The position numbers were made by a program, and so were the translations under genes. Below are positions 7,607 through 17,517 of a stretch of 40,392 nucleotides of DNA, piece after piece. This DNA is from an uncultured Bacteroidales bacterium. Lineage in GTDB: Bacteria; Bacteroidota; Bacteroidia; Bacteroidales; Paludibacteraceae. The stretch covers positions 1 through 40,392 of the forward strand of contig CACZRD010000016.1 in assembly GCA_902783545.1 (NCBI GenBank). The letters run 5' to 3'. The notes under the pieces were generated by a model. The model made no database searches, had not been told where the DNA came from, and was given only the letters and a program-made list of their open reading frames with translations. Positions within the stretch are counted from its first letter, which is position 1. Each line of letters starts with the position of its first letter.

Positions 7607-7650
7607 AAATTACGCAGTAATCACGCAGAAATAACCCCGTAATCACCCGG
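7607..7650. repeat. Four 11-bp tandem units in the intergenic region
   Basis: The units at 7607-7617, 7618-7628, 7629-7639 and 7640-7650 share an (A/T)AAT-start and a (C/G)CAG-, CCG- or CGG-type end, for example TAATCACGCAG and TAATCACCCGG. Weaker units may extend it to 7596-7661. The rest of 7494-7766 holds only the sigma-54-like site and short inverted repeats (TGCTATA 7531-7537, TATAGCA 7591-7597). Confidence 0.6.
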
Positions 7651-7766
7651 TTATGGATTAGTTTTGGTTTGTCTTAGTCGAGCGTTTCCCCCAATGTATT
7701 TTGATATGAGATTTAGGGAATTTTGACTACATAAAAGCAAAAATTCATGCAATTAGTACAAAAAAA

Positions 7767-7798
7767 TTTGCAAATATCAAAACTTTTTTGTACCTTTG
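7767..7798 (+). promoter_or_regulatory. Promoter for the ATPase at 7907
   Basis: TTTG at 7767-7770 and TACCTTTG at 7791-7798, 24 bp apart. About 38 bp around it closely resemble the right part of the 103-bp repeat copy at 511-613, although the rest of that repeat is absent. Confidence 0.75.
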
Positions 7799-7809
7799 CA
7801 GCAATTTTA

Positions 7810-7889
7810 TTGGAAAAACGGACAAAATAGATAAAAATAGCGTTGGAAAAACGGACAAAATAGCCAAAAATTATATTGGAAAAACGGAC
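7810..7889 (+). repeat. Three 33-bp-spaced leader repeats, TTGGAAAAACGGAC
   Basis: TTGGAAAAACGGAC begins at 7810, 7843 and 7876, each exactly 33 bp after the last. The first two copies stay identical for 21 bases. They fill the leader between the promoter and the ATG at 7907. The remnant at 266 has the same arrangement with two copies. Confidence 0.85.
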
Positions 7890-7893
7890 GGCG

Positions 7894-7900
7894 AAAGGAG
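7894..7900 (+). promoter_or_regulatory. Strong Shine-Dalgarno site, AAAGGAG
   Basis: AAAGGAG lies 6 nt before ATG 7907. Such a site is unusual in this phylum and fixes the start codon. Confidence 0.65.
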
Positions 7901-7906
7901 TTACAT

Positions 7907-9250
7907 ATGCTTAAAAGACACATTGACAGCGTGGTAGAGCGCCATTTCTCTACATCAAGTAAAGCATTACTGCTGACAGGTGCACGTCAGACAGGTAAAA
8001 CTTATGCCATTCGCCGCTATGCACAGCAGGCTGGATTGCAACTTGTGGAGATGAACTTTCTGTTGCAACCCGAGACGAGGAGCCTCCCGCAAGGCGTAGC
8101 GAACGTGCAGGATTTGCTGTTGCGTATATCGGCGTTTGCCGACAAACCGTTAGTGCCGGGGAAAACGCTCATATTCTTCGACGAGGTGCAGGTATACCCG
8201 GATATTATGACTTGGGTGAAAGCATTGGTAGATGAAGGACGATTCAAGTATGCGCTTAGCGGATCACTGCTCGGGCTGGAAATAGAAAACATCCGTTCTG
8301 TACCTGTCGGATACATGGACGAGCATCAGATGTATCCGTTGGATTTTGAGGAGTTCATCCGCAATGTAGGTGTGACGGACGAGGTGATAGATGCTGTTCG
8401 TCAGGCTTGGGAACAACGTAAGCCGGTAGATGCATATATCCACGACAAACTGATGCGACTATTCAATCTCTATCTCATTGTCGGCGGTATGCCGGCTGTA
8501 GTGCAGAAGTATGCGGATACCAACGATCTGCAGCATGTGTTGCAGGAGCAGCGGGCTATACTTGCGCTGTACAAGCGAGACATCGCTCGCTATGATCCGG
8601 AAAACAAACTGTACATCAACGATATCTTTGATCTTATTCCTTCCGAACTGAATGCTAAGAACAAACGGTTCATCCTCAAGAACCTGAACGAGCATATCAA
8701 GTTCTCGCGCCATGAGAATAGTTTCGTATGGTTACGTGATGCAGATATGGCTCTACCAACCTACAACGTGGAAGAACCGCGCGTGCCACTCAAACTTAAC
8801 GAGCTCCGTAATCTGTTCAAACTATTCCTAAACGATGTCGGATTGCTTGCTTCGCAGTATGCAAATGGGATACAATTGCAGATATTGCAAGGCGAGGTGT
8901 GCATCAACAACGGTGCAATATACGAAAATGCCGTTGCACAAGAACTACACGCGCATGGTTGGAAACTCTATTACTTCAATAGCAAGAAGCAAGGCGAGGT
9001 GGATTTTCTGCTGGAGCAGGATAGTGAGATCATCCCTGTGGAAGTCAAGTCGGGCAAAGATTACCAGCGGCACGTGGCGCTGAGCAATATTCTTGATAAC
9101 AAGGAATATGCTATTCATCGCGCATTGGTGCTGAACAATGATAACATTCAGCAACGTGGCAATGTGCTATACGCACCGGTATATATGACAATGTTTATAC
9201 ACCACCGCAAGCAAGCGGGAGCAATAATATACCATCCGGAACTTCCTTAG
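7907..9250 (+). CDS. AAA ATPase with DUF4143 / PD-(D/E)XK-like C-terminus
   Basis: A 447-residue protein of the AAA_14 plus DUF4143 type. Walker A is GARQTGKT (25-32), Walker B LIFFDE (88-93) and a sensor-like SGS lies at 118-120. The conserved block LPTYNVEEPRVPLKL near residue 285 is typical of this subfamily, and the C-terminal PD-(D/E)XK-like signature is D366, E379-V-K381. The remnant at 266-497 is a degraded paralogue of this gene. Family members are common and multicopy in Bacteroidota; no function is established. The gene has its own promoter, three leader repeats and a strong ribosome site, and it converges on mutS with only 9 nt between the two stop codons. Confidence 0.88.
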   Translation: MLKRHIDSVVERHFSTSSKALLLTGARQTGKTYAIRRYAQQAGLQLVEMNFLLQPETRSLPQGVANVQDLLLRISAFADKPLVPGKTLIFFDEVQVYPDIMTWVKALVDEGRFKYALSGSLLGLEIENIRSVPVGYMDEHQMYPLDFEEFIRNVGVTDEVIDAVRQAWEQRKPVDAYIHDKLMRLFNLYLIVGGMPAVVQKYADTNDLQHVLQEQRAILALYKRDIARYDPENKLYINDIFDLIPSELNAKNKRFILKNLNEHIKFSRHENSFVWLRDADMALPTYNVEEPRVPLKLNELRNLFKLFLNDVGLLASQYANGIQLQILQGEVCINNGAIYENAVAQELHAHGWKLYYFNSKKQGEVDFLLEQDSEIIPVEVKSGKDYQRHVALSNILDNKEYAIHRALVLNNDNIQQRGNVLYAPVYMTMFIHHRKQAGAIIYHPELP

Positions 9251-9259
9251 TACCCGAAA

Positions 9260-11890
9260 CTACTTATTCCCGACCAGAGCACTGATCTCGCTGAGTTTGT
9301 TCAGGGCTTCAAGCGGCGTGAGGGTGTTGATGTCCAGGCTCTTCAACTCGTCGCGAATCTGCTCCAGCACCGGATCATCCAACTGGAAGAACGACAACTG
9401 CACTCCCTGCCTCGTTTGACCGATACCTGCTACAGGCTTCGCTGTCGGCTCTTGGCCATTGGCTACACTTACCGCATCCGCCTCCAGCTGACGGAGGATA
9501 TCATTCGCGCGGCGGATGATACTCTCAGGCACACCGGCGATCTTTGCCACATGAATACCGAAGCTATGCTCACTGCCGCCACGAACGAGCTTGCGCAGGA
9601 AGATGATCTTACCATTCACCTCACGCACCGACACATTATAGTTACGTATGCGCGCGAAGGATGCTTCCATCTCATTCAGCTCGTGGTAGTGGGTGGCAAA
9701 CAGTGTCTTGGCGTGATTTTGATTCTCATGGATATATTCGACAATAGCCCACGCAATACTTATACCGTCGTAGGTCGATGTGCCTCGACCGAGCTCGTCG
9801 AACAGCACCAGGCTCCGCTCGCTCAGGTTATTCAATATGCTGGCTGCTTCGTTCATCTCAACCATGAACGTACTCTCGCCCTGTGATATGTTGTCACTCG
9901 CACCCACACGTGTGAAGATCTTATCTACCAGACCGATGCTGGCACTCTCTGCCGGCACGAACGATCCCATCTGCGCCATCAGTACGATCAGCGCCGTCTG
10001 CCTGAGCAATGCTGACTTACCTGCCATGTTCGGGCCGGTAAGGATGATCACCTGCTGCCCGTTGTTATCCAGCAGCACATCGTTGGCTATATACTCCTCG
10101 CCCAACGGCATATTCTTCTCAATGACCGGATGCCGCCCTTGACGGATATCGATAACCAGACTGTCATTCACATCCGGGCAGATATACTTGTTCTCCGCCG
10201 CTGTAGCCGCAAAACTCAGCAGACAGTCGATCTGCGCTGCTACATGGGCATCGGTCTGCATCATCGGTACGTACTCCACCAGCGCCAGCATCAGCTCCTG
10301 ATAGAGGCGGGTCTCGATGATTGCTATCCGGTCATCCGCAGCGATGATCTTGTTCTCCAAGTCTTTCAACTCAGGCGTTATATATCGCTCGGCATTGGCG
10401 AGCGTCTGCTTGCGAGTCCACTGCTCGGGCACGTTGTCCTTATACGTATTCCTGACTTCGAGGTAGTAACCGAACACATTGTTAAATCCAACCTTCAGGC
10501 TGCTGATACCCGTCTTCTCGATCTCCGCCTGACAGATCCGCTCTATCGCCTCACGGCTGTGATCACGCAGCTCGCGCAACTCATCCAGCTCGTCATCCAC
10601 ACCGGCAGCAATGGTGTTCGGTCTGCCTTGTGCCAATGGCGGATCGGGAACGATCTGACGGATGATCCGCTCACGCATCCCGGTGCACAGACTGATATTC
10701 TCGCCCAGACTGTTCAGGTACGTATTGTCCTCCGCCTGTTCGCAGATCTGCTTCACGGGCTGCAATGCGCCTAAGGCGTTACCTAACTGTAGCATCTCTC
10801 TCGGGCCGATCCTGCCAGTGGAGATCTTGCTCACCGTGCGCTCCATATCCTGCAGCTGACTCAGACTCTCTCGTATCTGCTCGCGCTCGTCAGGATGCTT
10901 GAAAAAGTATTCCACTACCGACTGCCTGTTCCGGATCGGCCGCACCTGCTTGAGCGGGAACGTCATCCAGCGATAGAGCATTCGTGCACCCATCGGCGTG
11001 ACGGTCTTATCGAGAATATCGTAGAGCGTCTTGCTGTCATCGTTCTGCCGGTGCAGCAGCTCCAGATTACGTATTGTGAACTGATCCAGCCACACGTACT
11101 TATCCGTCTCCAGACGGCTGAGCGGGTGGATATGCTTGGTCTGTAAGTGTTGGGTTATATCCAGATAATGCAGTATGCCTGCTGCGGCTACGATGCCGTC
11201 CGGCACGCCTGAAACACCGAAGCCCTTGAGGTTAGCCGTCTCAAACTGCTTGCGCAACCGCTCCTCGGCTGTTGAGGGATTGAGCATCCAGTCCTCGAGT
11301 TCAAAGGTGAAATACTTGCTGCCGAACAGCTGCTCAAACTCCTGCCGCTTGCCACGCATGAACAGCACTTCCTTCGGCGCGAACTTCGTGAGCAACGTGC
11401 CTATATAGTCCGATGTGCCCTGCGCCACGAGGTACTCACCGGTCGAGAGGTCGAGCAGCGATATACCGATAGACATCTTGGCGAAATTCAGGCAGCAGAG
11501 CCAGTTGTTCTCTTTCTGCCCGAAGCTCGCGTCATTGTAACTCGCACCCGGCGTCACCAGTTCCGTCACGCCGCGCTGCACCAAGCCCTTCGCCAGTTTC
11601 GGATCTTCCAGCTGGTCGCAGATCGCCACGCGCATACCCGCTCTGACGAGCTTCGGCAGGTAGGTATCCAACGCATGAAACGGAAATCCCGCCATAGCCG
11701 TGCTGTCCACAGCACCACCGCCGTTATTACGCTTGGTCAGCGTGATGTTCAGTATCTTGGCTGCGCGCACAGCATCCTCGGCGTAGGTCTCATAGAAGTC
11801 ACCGCAACGAAACAGCAGCAGTGCGTCGGGGTACTGCTCCTTAATGCTGCGAAACTGCCGCATCATCGGGGTTAATTGCTCATTTGCCAT
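9260..11890 (-). CDS. mutS: DNA mismatch repair protein MutS
   Basis: An 876-residue MutS of normal length. The mismatch-reading Phe-X-Glu is F32-Y-E34 in GDFYETY. The ABC ATPase has Walker A GPNMAGKS at about 616-623 and Walker B with signature [13 protein letters not shown] near 697. It recognises base mismatches in the cytoplasm and recruits MutL. The start is 1 nt from the stop of the upstream TonB-dependent receptor gene, so the two are almost certainly co-transcribed, an odd pairing. The linker after the ATPase domain contains [10 protein letters not shown], encoded by a four-unit heptamer array (9438-9465) that looks like a late expansion. Confidence 0.97.
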   Translation of the reverse strand: MANEQLTPMMRQFRSIKEQYPDALLLFRCGDFYETYAEDAVRAAKILNITLTKRNNGGGAVDSTAMAGFPFHALDTYLPKLVRAGMRVAICDQLEDPKLAKGLVQRGVTELVTPGASYNDASFGQKENNWLCCLNFAKMSIGISLLDLSTGEYLVAQGTSDYIGTLLTKFAPKEVLFMRGKRQEFEQLFGSKYFTFELEDWMLNPSTAEERLRKQFETANLKGFGVSGVPDGIVAAAGILHYLDITQHLQTKHIHPLSRLETDKYVWLDQFTIRNLELLHRQNDDSKTLYDILDKTVTPMGARMLYRWMTFPLKQVRPIRNRQSVVEYFFKHPDEREQIRESLSQLQDMERTVSKISTGRIGPREMLQLGNALGALQPVKQICEQAEDNTYLNSLGENISLCTGMRERIIRQIVPDPPLAQGRPNTIAAGVDDELDELRELRDHSREAIERICQAEIEKTGISSLKVGFNNVFGYYLEVRNTYKDNVPEQWTRKQTLANAERYITPELKDLENKIIAADDRIAIIETRLYQELMLALVEYVPMMQTDAHVAAQIDCLLSFAATAAENKYICPDVNDSLVIDIRQGRHPVIEKNMPLGEEYIANDVLLDNNGQQVIILTGPNMAGKSALLRQTALIVLMAQMGSFVPAESASIGLVDKIFTRVGASDNISQGESTFMVEMNEAASILNNLSERSLVLFDELGRGTSTYDGISIAWAIVEYIHENQNHAKTLFATHYHELNEMEASFARIRNYNVSVREVNGKIIFLRKLVRGGSEHSFGIHVAKIAGVPESIIRRANDILRQLEADAVSVANGQEPTAKPVAGIGQTRQGVQLSFFQLDDPVLEQIRDELKSLDINTLTPLEALNKLSEISALVGNK
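9438..9465 (-). repeat. Heptamer array in mutS, four units (TTGGCTN family)
   Basis: Four contiguous 7-bp units ending TTGGCCA, TTGGCTA, preceded by the looser TTCGCTG and TCGGCTC. They encode part of the MutS C-terminal linker. The same family is found in the receptor gene (13470-13504) and murE (26471-26505). Confidence 0.6.
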
Positions 11891-11891
11891 A

Positions 11892-14432
11892 CTAATAAAA
11901 GTCTATCGCTAACTTGATGTTATATCTTCGTCCTGTCAGGTAGTTCGGGCTCGCCCACTGGTAGCCGTCGGCATCGCTCACCCAGAAGTATGAGTTGACG
12001 TTCTTCCAGTCCACAAGGTTGAATATCTCGAATCCTATCGTCCACTGCTTGATATGTTTCGCCTTCCTCATGTACTTGTAGTTATGCGCATTGCTCACAT
12101 GCGTCAAACCAAGGTCGATACGTCTGTAGTCCGGCATCCTGCCTTTGCCCCGCAGTTCGATACTTCGCGGTGCGCCGTACGGCAGACCTTCCGCCCACAC
12201 GAACCGCAGATGAGCATGCAACTGCGGCAGCTGCGGCAGGTAGTCCTGGAAGAACATAGCAAACTGATACCGCTGCTCCTGCGGCGCATGCAGCCAGCCG
12301 AGCTCGGGGTGGTCGAGCAGTTGCTCGCGCGAACGCATAGTAGAGAAACTGATCCAGCTGTCTGCACCCGGAACGAGCTCGCCGTACAGCTTCAGATCCA
12401 GACCGACGGTATAACCGCGCACATCGTTCTGGCCCGAATAACGTACGCGCACGTTATCCACCGTGTAACTCACACCCCGATCCATATACTTCGCGTACGC
12501 CTCGGCCGTCAGCTTGAACGGACGTCCCATAGCGCGGAAGTAGTAATCCGTACCGAACACCAGCTGTGTGGTACGTGCGGCTTTGAGTTTGTCATTGAGC
12601 TGGATGCGCGTGATGCCATATTCATCGGTCACAGTGTCGCGTAGCTCCTTGTAGAACGGTGCTTGGTAATATAGTCCTGTGGCGATGCGGAAACTTATAT
12701 CCCGCTTCCAGCCCGGCATAATAACCACTGACGCGCGTGGCGAGACGAGTACCTCGTTGTTGTACGACCACCAGTGCAGTCGTGCACCGCCTGTCAGGAT
12801 GACCTTCGCGCTCTCCGTATGCCAGGTGTACGAGTCTTGGATGAACGACTGCACACGTCCGCTCAGCAGGTGGGCATCCGAACGCATGGCGTAGTACAGA
12901 TCCATACTCCTCTCTGTATGCGGCATCGAGTAACCCGCACTGTCGCGCCACTCCCATTCGTTGATATGGTCGCTGATGGACTCAAACTGTCCGCTCACGC
13001 CCCACTTCAGGCTGTTCGCTTCATGCTTCCACTCGCCGGTGTGTTGCAGCGCTACTACACCTGCCGTCAAGGTGTTACGTGCATGCTCGTGGTACGTGCC
13101 TTTGCCCAGCACTGTAGCCGTCTCGGTCGTCTCGGAAGAGATAACCTGACTGTTTTCGCTACTGCTGCTCGGTGTAGAACCATCCATCGGATGATCGCTC
13201 AGTATATACTCGCCTTGTATGTCATATGTCTCGCGCTCGTTGGTGTAGAACCCGCTCAGGTCAAAACCGATGCTCACCTCCGGCGACACATGCCCGTGCG
13301 CACTCAATGCAGCAAATGCCGTCTGGAATAAGTCTTGCTCCTGGCCGTCGTAGTAGATTGTCAGGTTTCGTGCAGTCTGCATCGTGCCGAACGACGACGA
13401 CATCGAGTCCGGCGTGAAGCCGTACGAGTTCAAGCTATAGTTCGCCAACAGTGCTATCGTCCAATTATTTTGGCTTTTGGCTCTTGGCTCTTGGCTCTTG
13501 GCTGTCCTATTGCCAACCTGCCACGTCATATACGTCTGGTAGTCGAGAAAGTGCGGTCGGTAGTTACCTTTCGTCTGCAGCGAACCGAGCATATATTGCG
13601 AACTCTTGTATCGAATGCCGTGTAGCTGGGTGAACGAACTGTCACCGGCGCCGACATAGATACTACCGCCATGGAAACCTGCCGTGAGCGACGCCTCAAA
13701 CGCCTGCGGACGTTTATACGTTATGTCCAGCACCGACGACATCTTATCGCCATAGCGCGAATCAAAACCGCCTGCCGAGAACAGCACGTTATCAACCATC
13801 TCCGGATTGACGAAGCTCAGTCCCTCCTGTTGCCCCGCGCGCACGAGCAGCGGACGATGGATCTCTATACCGTTGACATACACGGCATTCTCGTCAAAAC
13901 TTCCGCCGCGTACGTTGTACTGACTGCTCATCTCGTTGGTCTGACTCACACCGGCAAACGTGATCAGCAGACTCTCGATACTGTTACCGCTCATGTCAGG
14001 TATCACGCGCCGCGTCGTGGCATCCACACGATCCATCATATCTTGCTGCCGCTGTATGCCCTTGACCTCTACCTCCGCCAACTGTTCGCCAGACTCGCGC
14101 ATCTCAATATTGATATTCAGTACATCCCTGTTTGGCAGCAACCGCATCTCAACCGTCTCGTACCCTAACATCGAGTACACGATCGTCACTGAGTCCTGCT
14201 GCTGACCGCTGACCGCTGATTGCTGATCGCTGACAATCAACTCATAATATCCGTTCTTGTTCGTCGATGTGCCGACTGCCGTAGTGGCGATGCTCTCCTT
14301 CCAGAACACGTTGCACGCCTCGATACCGCGATTCTGCTCGTCGAGCACATAACCGTAGAACCGCACACGACGAGCCTGCACACCGCTAACGGTGAGAACA
14401 AACAACAGTATGGCTAACAGACGTCTGGACAT
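11892..14432 (-). CDS. TonB-dependent outer membrane receptor
   Basis: An 846-residue protein. The signal peptide is [21 protein letters not shown] carboxypeptidase-regulatory-like domain follows at about 22-115 ([33 protein letters not shown]), then a plug domain at about 130-240 ([31 protein letters not shown]), then a long beta-barrel to the C-terminal IKLAIDFY. It should import a substrate across the outer membrane using TonB energy; the substrate cannot be told, and no SusD-type partner is next to it. Two heptamer arrays are built into the gene: one encoding [13 protein letters not shown] in the N-terminal domain and one encoding [11 protein letters not shown] in a barrel loop. The promoter is at 14476-14507, and mutS follows 1 nt downstream. 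Confidence 0.88.
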   Translation of the reverse strand: MSRRLLAILLFVLTVSGVQARRVRFYGYVLDEQNRGIEACNVFWKESIATTAVGTSTNKNGYYELIVSDQQSAVSGQQQDSVTIVYSMLGYETVEMRLLPNRDVLNINIEMRESGEQLAEVEVKGIQRQQDMMDRVDATTRRVIPDMSGNSIESLLITFAGVSQTNEMSSQYNVRGGSFDENAVYVNGIEIHRPLLVRAGQQEGLSFVNPEMVDNVLFSAGGFDSRYGDKMSSVLDITYKRPQAFEASLTAGFHGGSIYVGAGDSSFTQLHGIRYKSSQYMLGSLQTKGNYRPHFLDYQTYMTWQVGNRTAKSQEPRAKSQNNWTIALLANYSLNSYGFTPDSMSSSFGTMQTARNLTIYYDGQEQDLFQTAFAALSAHGHVSPEVSIGFDLSGFYTNERETYDIQGEYILSDHPMDGSTPSSSSENSQVISSETTETATVLGKGTYHEHARNTLTAGVVALQHTGEWKHEANSLKWGVSGQFESISDHINEWEWRDSAGYSMPHTERSMDLYYAMRSDAHLLSGRVQSFIQDSYTWHTESAKVILTGGARLHWWSYNNEVLVSPRASVVIMPGWKRDISFRIATGLYYQAPFYKELRDTVTDEYGITRIQLNDKLKAARTTQLVFGTDYYFRAMGRPFKLTAEAYAKYMDRGVSYTVDNVRVRYSGQNDVRGYTVGLDLKLYGELVPGADSWISFSTMRSREQLLDHPELGWLHAPQEQRYQFAMFFQDYLPQLPQLHAHLRFVWAEGLPYGAPRSIELRGKGRMPDYRRIDLGLTHVSNAHNYKYMRKAKHIKQWTIGFEIFNLVDWKNVNSYFWVSDADGYQWASPNYLTGRRYNIKLAIDFY
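13470..13504 (-). repeat. Heptamer array TTGGCTN, five units, in the receptor gene
   Basis: Five contiguous 7-bp units of TTGGCT(T/C/G), nearly perfect. Read from the gene strand they encode [11 protein letters not shown]. Because 21 bp equals three units and seven codons, any reading frame gives the same seven-residue peptide repeat, and neither strand contains a stop codon. Confidence 0.85.
14199..14233 (-). repeat. Heptamer array, five units (TCAGCNN family), in the receptor gene
   Basis: Five contiguous 7-bp units, NNGCTGA on the plus strand and TCAGCNN on the coding strand. They encode the hydrophilic [12 protein letters not shown] segment of the N-terminal domain. Related units occur at 29822-29863 and 37110-37123. 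Confidence 0.8.
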
Positions 14433-14442
14433 TCTATATCTG

Positions 14443-14460
14443 CGCTACATGAATGTAGCG
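14443..14460. promoter_or_regulatory. 18-bp palindrome in the receptor leader
   Basis: CGCTACAT and ATGTAGCG form a perfect 8-bp inverted repeat around GA, 10 nt upstream of the receptor start codon and inside its leader. It could be a protein operator or an RNA stem limiting translation. Confidence 0.5.
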
Positions 14461-14475
14461 ACATAATTCAGCACG

Positions 14476-14507
14476 CAAAGATACGAAAAAATAATGACAT
14501 TTGCAAG
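14476..14507 (-). promoter_or_regulatory. Promoter for the receptor-mutS unit
   Basis: On the minus strand, CTTG (14507-14504) and TATCTTTG (14483-14476) are 24 bp apart. Confidence 0.7.
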
Positions 14508-14586
14508 CAGAAAATGCACTTTTACAATTCAGAACATGATTTTTTGTAAAATCCGTGTACCCAAATGCAAAAAAACAAACTATAGA

Positions 14587-14618
14587 CTTGCATATTTCGG
14601 AATTTTTTTGTACCTTTG
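14587..14618 (+). promoter_or_regulatory. Promoter for tdk-priA
   Basis: CTTG at 14587-14590 and TACCTTTG at 14611-14618, 24 bp apart; the leader to ATG 14676 is about 50 nt. Confidence 0.7.
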
Positions 14619-14675
14619 TACCCGCAATCATCAGTAGCCCTGATAATCGGTTTTGATAACAAATAACTCACAGAT

Positions 14676-15263
14676 ATGTTCAACGAACGAGAAACTCGTG
14701 GTCCGATTCTGCGTCGTGGCAGTATTGAGGTCGTATGTGGCAGTATGTTCTCCGGTAAGACCGAGGAACTCATCCGTAGGATGAAACGTGCACAGTTTGC
14801 CAAGCAACGCGTAGAGATCTTCAAACCCGCTATCGATGTGCGCTACAGCGAGCAGGATGTCGTATCGCATGATCACAATGTCATTCAATCCACACCGGTG
14901 GAGTCCAGCCAGACGATCCTGCTGCTGGCCAATGATATCGATGTTGTGGGCATCGACGAAGCGCAGTTCTTCGATATGGGGATCGTAGAGGTCTGCACCG
15001 AGTTGGCGAAACGCGGCGTACGCGTCATCGTTGCCGGGCTGGATATGGACTTCAAGGGTGTACCCTTCGGACCAATGCCGGCACTGATGGCGATAGCCGA
15101 AGATGTGTACAAGACCCACGCCATCTGCGTGCACTGCGGCGATCTGGCGTATGTCAGCCACCGTCTGGTAGCCAACGAGAAACGCGTGCTCCTCGGCGAG
15201 ACGGACAGCTACGAACCACTCTGCCGTCGTTGCTACGAGAAAGCTATCGCTGCAACGGAGTAA
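14676..15263 (+). CDS. tdk: Thymidine kinase
   Basis: A 195-residue type II thymidine kinase, which phosphorylates thymidine to dTMP with ATP in the salvage pathway. The P-loop is GSMFSGKT (22-29), the catalytic acidic motif is DEAQFF with E95, and a structural zinc site is formed by C151, C154, C183 and C186. The length matches the family. It starts a unit with priA, whose start is 1 nt after the tdk stop. Confidence 0.95.
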   Translation: MFNERETRGPILRRGSIEVVCGSMFSGKTEELIRRMKRAQFAKQRVEIFKPAIDVRYSEQDVVSHDHNVIQSTPVESSQTILLLANDIDVVGIDEAQFFDMGIVEVCTELAKRGVRVIVAGLDMDFKGVPFGPMPALMAIAEDVYKTHAICVHCGDLAYVSHRLVANEKRVLLGETDSYEPLCRRCYEKAIAATE

Positions 15264-15264
15264 T

Positions 15265-17517
15265 TTGACAACAGCCGACATCATATTGCCCCTCGCTATA
15301 GCGGATACCTATACGTATCGTGTTCCCGATAGCATGGAGTGCCCCAAGGTGGGCACTCGTGTTTTAGTGCCACTGGCCAGGAAGACGATCACGGGATTAG
15401 TCTATCGTATTCATCCCGAAAACACCGATGACTCCGTCACTGCCGATCTCAAGCTGCGCGACATCATCGAGGTGCTGGATGCACAGCCTGTCGTCCTGCC
15501 TTCCCAACTGAGCCTCTGGCGCTGGATAGCGGATTACTACCTGTGTACCATCGGCGAAGTGATGGCAGCAGCCCTACCCGCACGGCTGTTGGACAACGAC
15601 TATACCGAGCGCACCGAAGTTTATATATCCCTCCATCCGCGATTCACGGACATAGAACAACTGCAACCGGTGTTCGACAGCCTGAAGCGCGCACCTAAAC
15701 AACAGCGGCTGCTGGAGTATTTCCTTGAACTGTCCGATGCGTTCGACGGCACGCCGCACCTCGTGGAGCAACGCCAACTCATTGAGCACTCCGGCGAATC
15801 GACAGCCGTACTGCGCACACTCATTGAGAAGCAGATACTCGTAGCCAGCCATGAGGTAGTGAGCCGTATACCGTCCTACGACACCGACATCGAGCCCGCT
15901 CACCCGCTCACCGAACAACAGCAACGCGCCGTCAGCGAGATCCATGCAGGATTTGCACAGAACAAGGTCTGCCTGCTGCACGGCGTGACATCCAGCGGTA
16001 AGACAGAGGTATATATCCATCTGATCCGTGAGCAGCTGGAGCAAGGCAGGCAGGTACTGTACCTCGTGCCGGAGATAGCACTCACCACCCAACTTACTGA
16101 CCGCCTGAAGCACGTGTTCGGCAAGCAACTCGGCGTCTATCACTCCCGCTTCAGCGATATGGAGCGCGTGGAGATCTACAAAGACCTACTCAACAGTCAT
16201 GAGCCGAAAGTGATCCTTAGCGCCCGCTCGGGCGTGTTCCTGCCATTCAGCAGACTCGGGCTGATCATCGTGGACGAGGAGCATGACAGCTCGTTCAAGC
16301 AGCAGGATCCTGCCCCGCGTTACCACGCCCGCTCGGTGGCAGCGGTGATGGCTCACGCTGCGCAGGCTAACGTGCTGTTAGGTACTGCTACACCTGCCAT
16401 CGAGACTTACCATAATGCCCAGACCGGTAAGTACCACCTCGTAGAGATGATGGAGCGCTATGCCGGAATGAGCCTACCACATATATCCCTCGTTGACCTC
16501 AAGCGCCAATATCACCGCAAGGAGATGTACGAGCATTTCGCTGACCCGCTGGTGGAGCGCATCAACGCGCAGCTTGCAGACGGCAAACAGATCATCATCT
16601 TCCAGAATCGCCGAGGCTATGCACCGTATATCGGTTGCCGTAAGTGCGGATACGTGCCTAAGTGCTGCAACTGCGATGTGAGTCTGACCTACCATAAGCG
16701 CACAAACACCCTCGTTTGCCATTACTGCGGCTACGCAGTAACAGCACCGCAGGTCTGCCCGACGTGTGGTGGCGAGTGGCGCGATTTTGGCGTTGGCACC
16801 GAGAAGATCGAAGACGAAGTCAACGGACTTTTCCCCACCGCCCGCGTGGCACGTATGGATCTGGATACTACGCGTAACAAGAACAGTCACCAGCGCATCA
16901 TCAATGCCTTTGCGCGCCATGAGGTGGACATACTCATCGGCACGCAGATGGTTACCAAAGGCTTGCACTTCAACGATGTCTCGCTTGTGGCTGTACTCAA
17001 TGCCGACAGTATGATGCAGACACCGGATTTCCGCAGCAGCGAACGCGCTTTCCAGATGCTGGAGCAGGTAGCAGGTCGCGCCGGCAGAGCAGGCAGTCAG
17101 GGCGAGGTGGTCATTCAGTCCTTCCAACCCGATAACCCTCTATATGCCTACCTGCAGAAGCATGACTACGCAGCGTTTTACGCCGAGCAACTCAGGGAGC
17201 GCAAAGCCTTCCGTTTTCCGCCGTACTACCGATTGATCATCCTCACGCTCAAGCATCGCGACTACACGCGTCTTGACACCGCAGCCCGCGAACTGAGCGA
17301 GCGGCTGCGTAAGGCGTTCGGTACACGATGCTCGGATGTGATCGTGCCGCCTATAGCCCGCGTGCAGAACATGCATATACGAACAATTCGCCTGCGCATC
17401 GAGACGGATGCCTCGTTTGCGCAAGCGAAAACAATCATGATGCAGCAGGTGCGTTATGTCCAGAGCCTGCCGAACTGCAAAGGAACGATCATCCAGCCGG
17501 ATGTCGATCCGATGTGA
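15265..17517 (+). CDS. priA: Primosomal protein N' (replication restart helicase)
   Basis: A 750-residue PriA, the 3'-5' helicase that reloads the replisome at stalled forks. The start is TTG at 15265, the only start that keeps the conserved N-terminus (DIILPLAIADTYTYRVP). Walker A GVTSSGKT lies near 240-247, the DEEH box at about 337-340, and the zinc-binding cysteine cluster (CRKCGYVPKCCNC, CHYCG, CPTCG) between about 458 and 500. It is coupled to tdk by a 1-nt gap, and its stop abuts the stop of the convergent lipoprotein gene with no base between them. Confidence 0.95.
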   Translation: MTTADIILPLAIADTYTYRVPDSMECPKVGTRVLVPLARKTITGLVYRIHPENTDDSVTADLKLRDIIEVLDAQPVVLPSQLSLWRWIADYYLCTIGEVMAAALPARLLDNDYTERTEVYISLHPRFTDIEQLQPVFDSLKRAPKQQRLLEYFLELSDAFDGTPHLVEQRQLIEHSGESTAVLRTLIEKQILVASHEVVSRIPSYDTDIEPAHPLTEQQQRAVSEIHAGFAQNKVCLLHGVTSSGKTEVYIHLIREQLEQGRQVLYLVPEIALTTQLTDRLKHVFGKQLGVYHSRFSDMERVEIYKDLLNSHEPKVILSARSGVFLPFSRLGLIIVDEEHDSSFKQQDPAPRYHARSVAAVMAHAAQANVLLGTATPAIETYHNAQTGKYHLVEMMERYAGMSLPHISLVDLKRQYHRKEMYEHFADPLVERINAQLADGKQIIIFQNRRGYAPYIGCRKCGYVPKCCNCDVSLTYHKRTNTLVCHYCGYAVTAPQVCPTCGGEWRDFGVGTEKIEDEVNGLFPTARVARMDLDTTRNKNSHQRIINAFARHEVDILIGTQMVTKGLHFNDVSLVAVLNADSMMQTPDFRSSERAFQMLEQVAGRAGRAGSQGEVVIQSFQPDNPLYAYLQKHDYAAFYAEQLRERKAFRFPPYYRLIILTLKHRDYTRLDTAARELSERLRKAFGTRCSDVIVPPIARVQNMHIRTIRLRIETDASFAQAKTIMMQQVRYVQSLPNCKGTIIQPDVDPM

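Noticed and set aside
680-9250. The two ATPases as parts of a toxin-antitoxin, defence or transposon system
   Set aside because: No small partner gene, no transposase, recombinase, restriction or CRISPR gene lies beside them; a defence role cannot be supported from this window.
10130-10774. 214-codon plus-strand frame inside mutS
   Set aside because: Shadow of a strongly conserved gene; no independent start signals or domain features.
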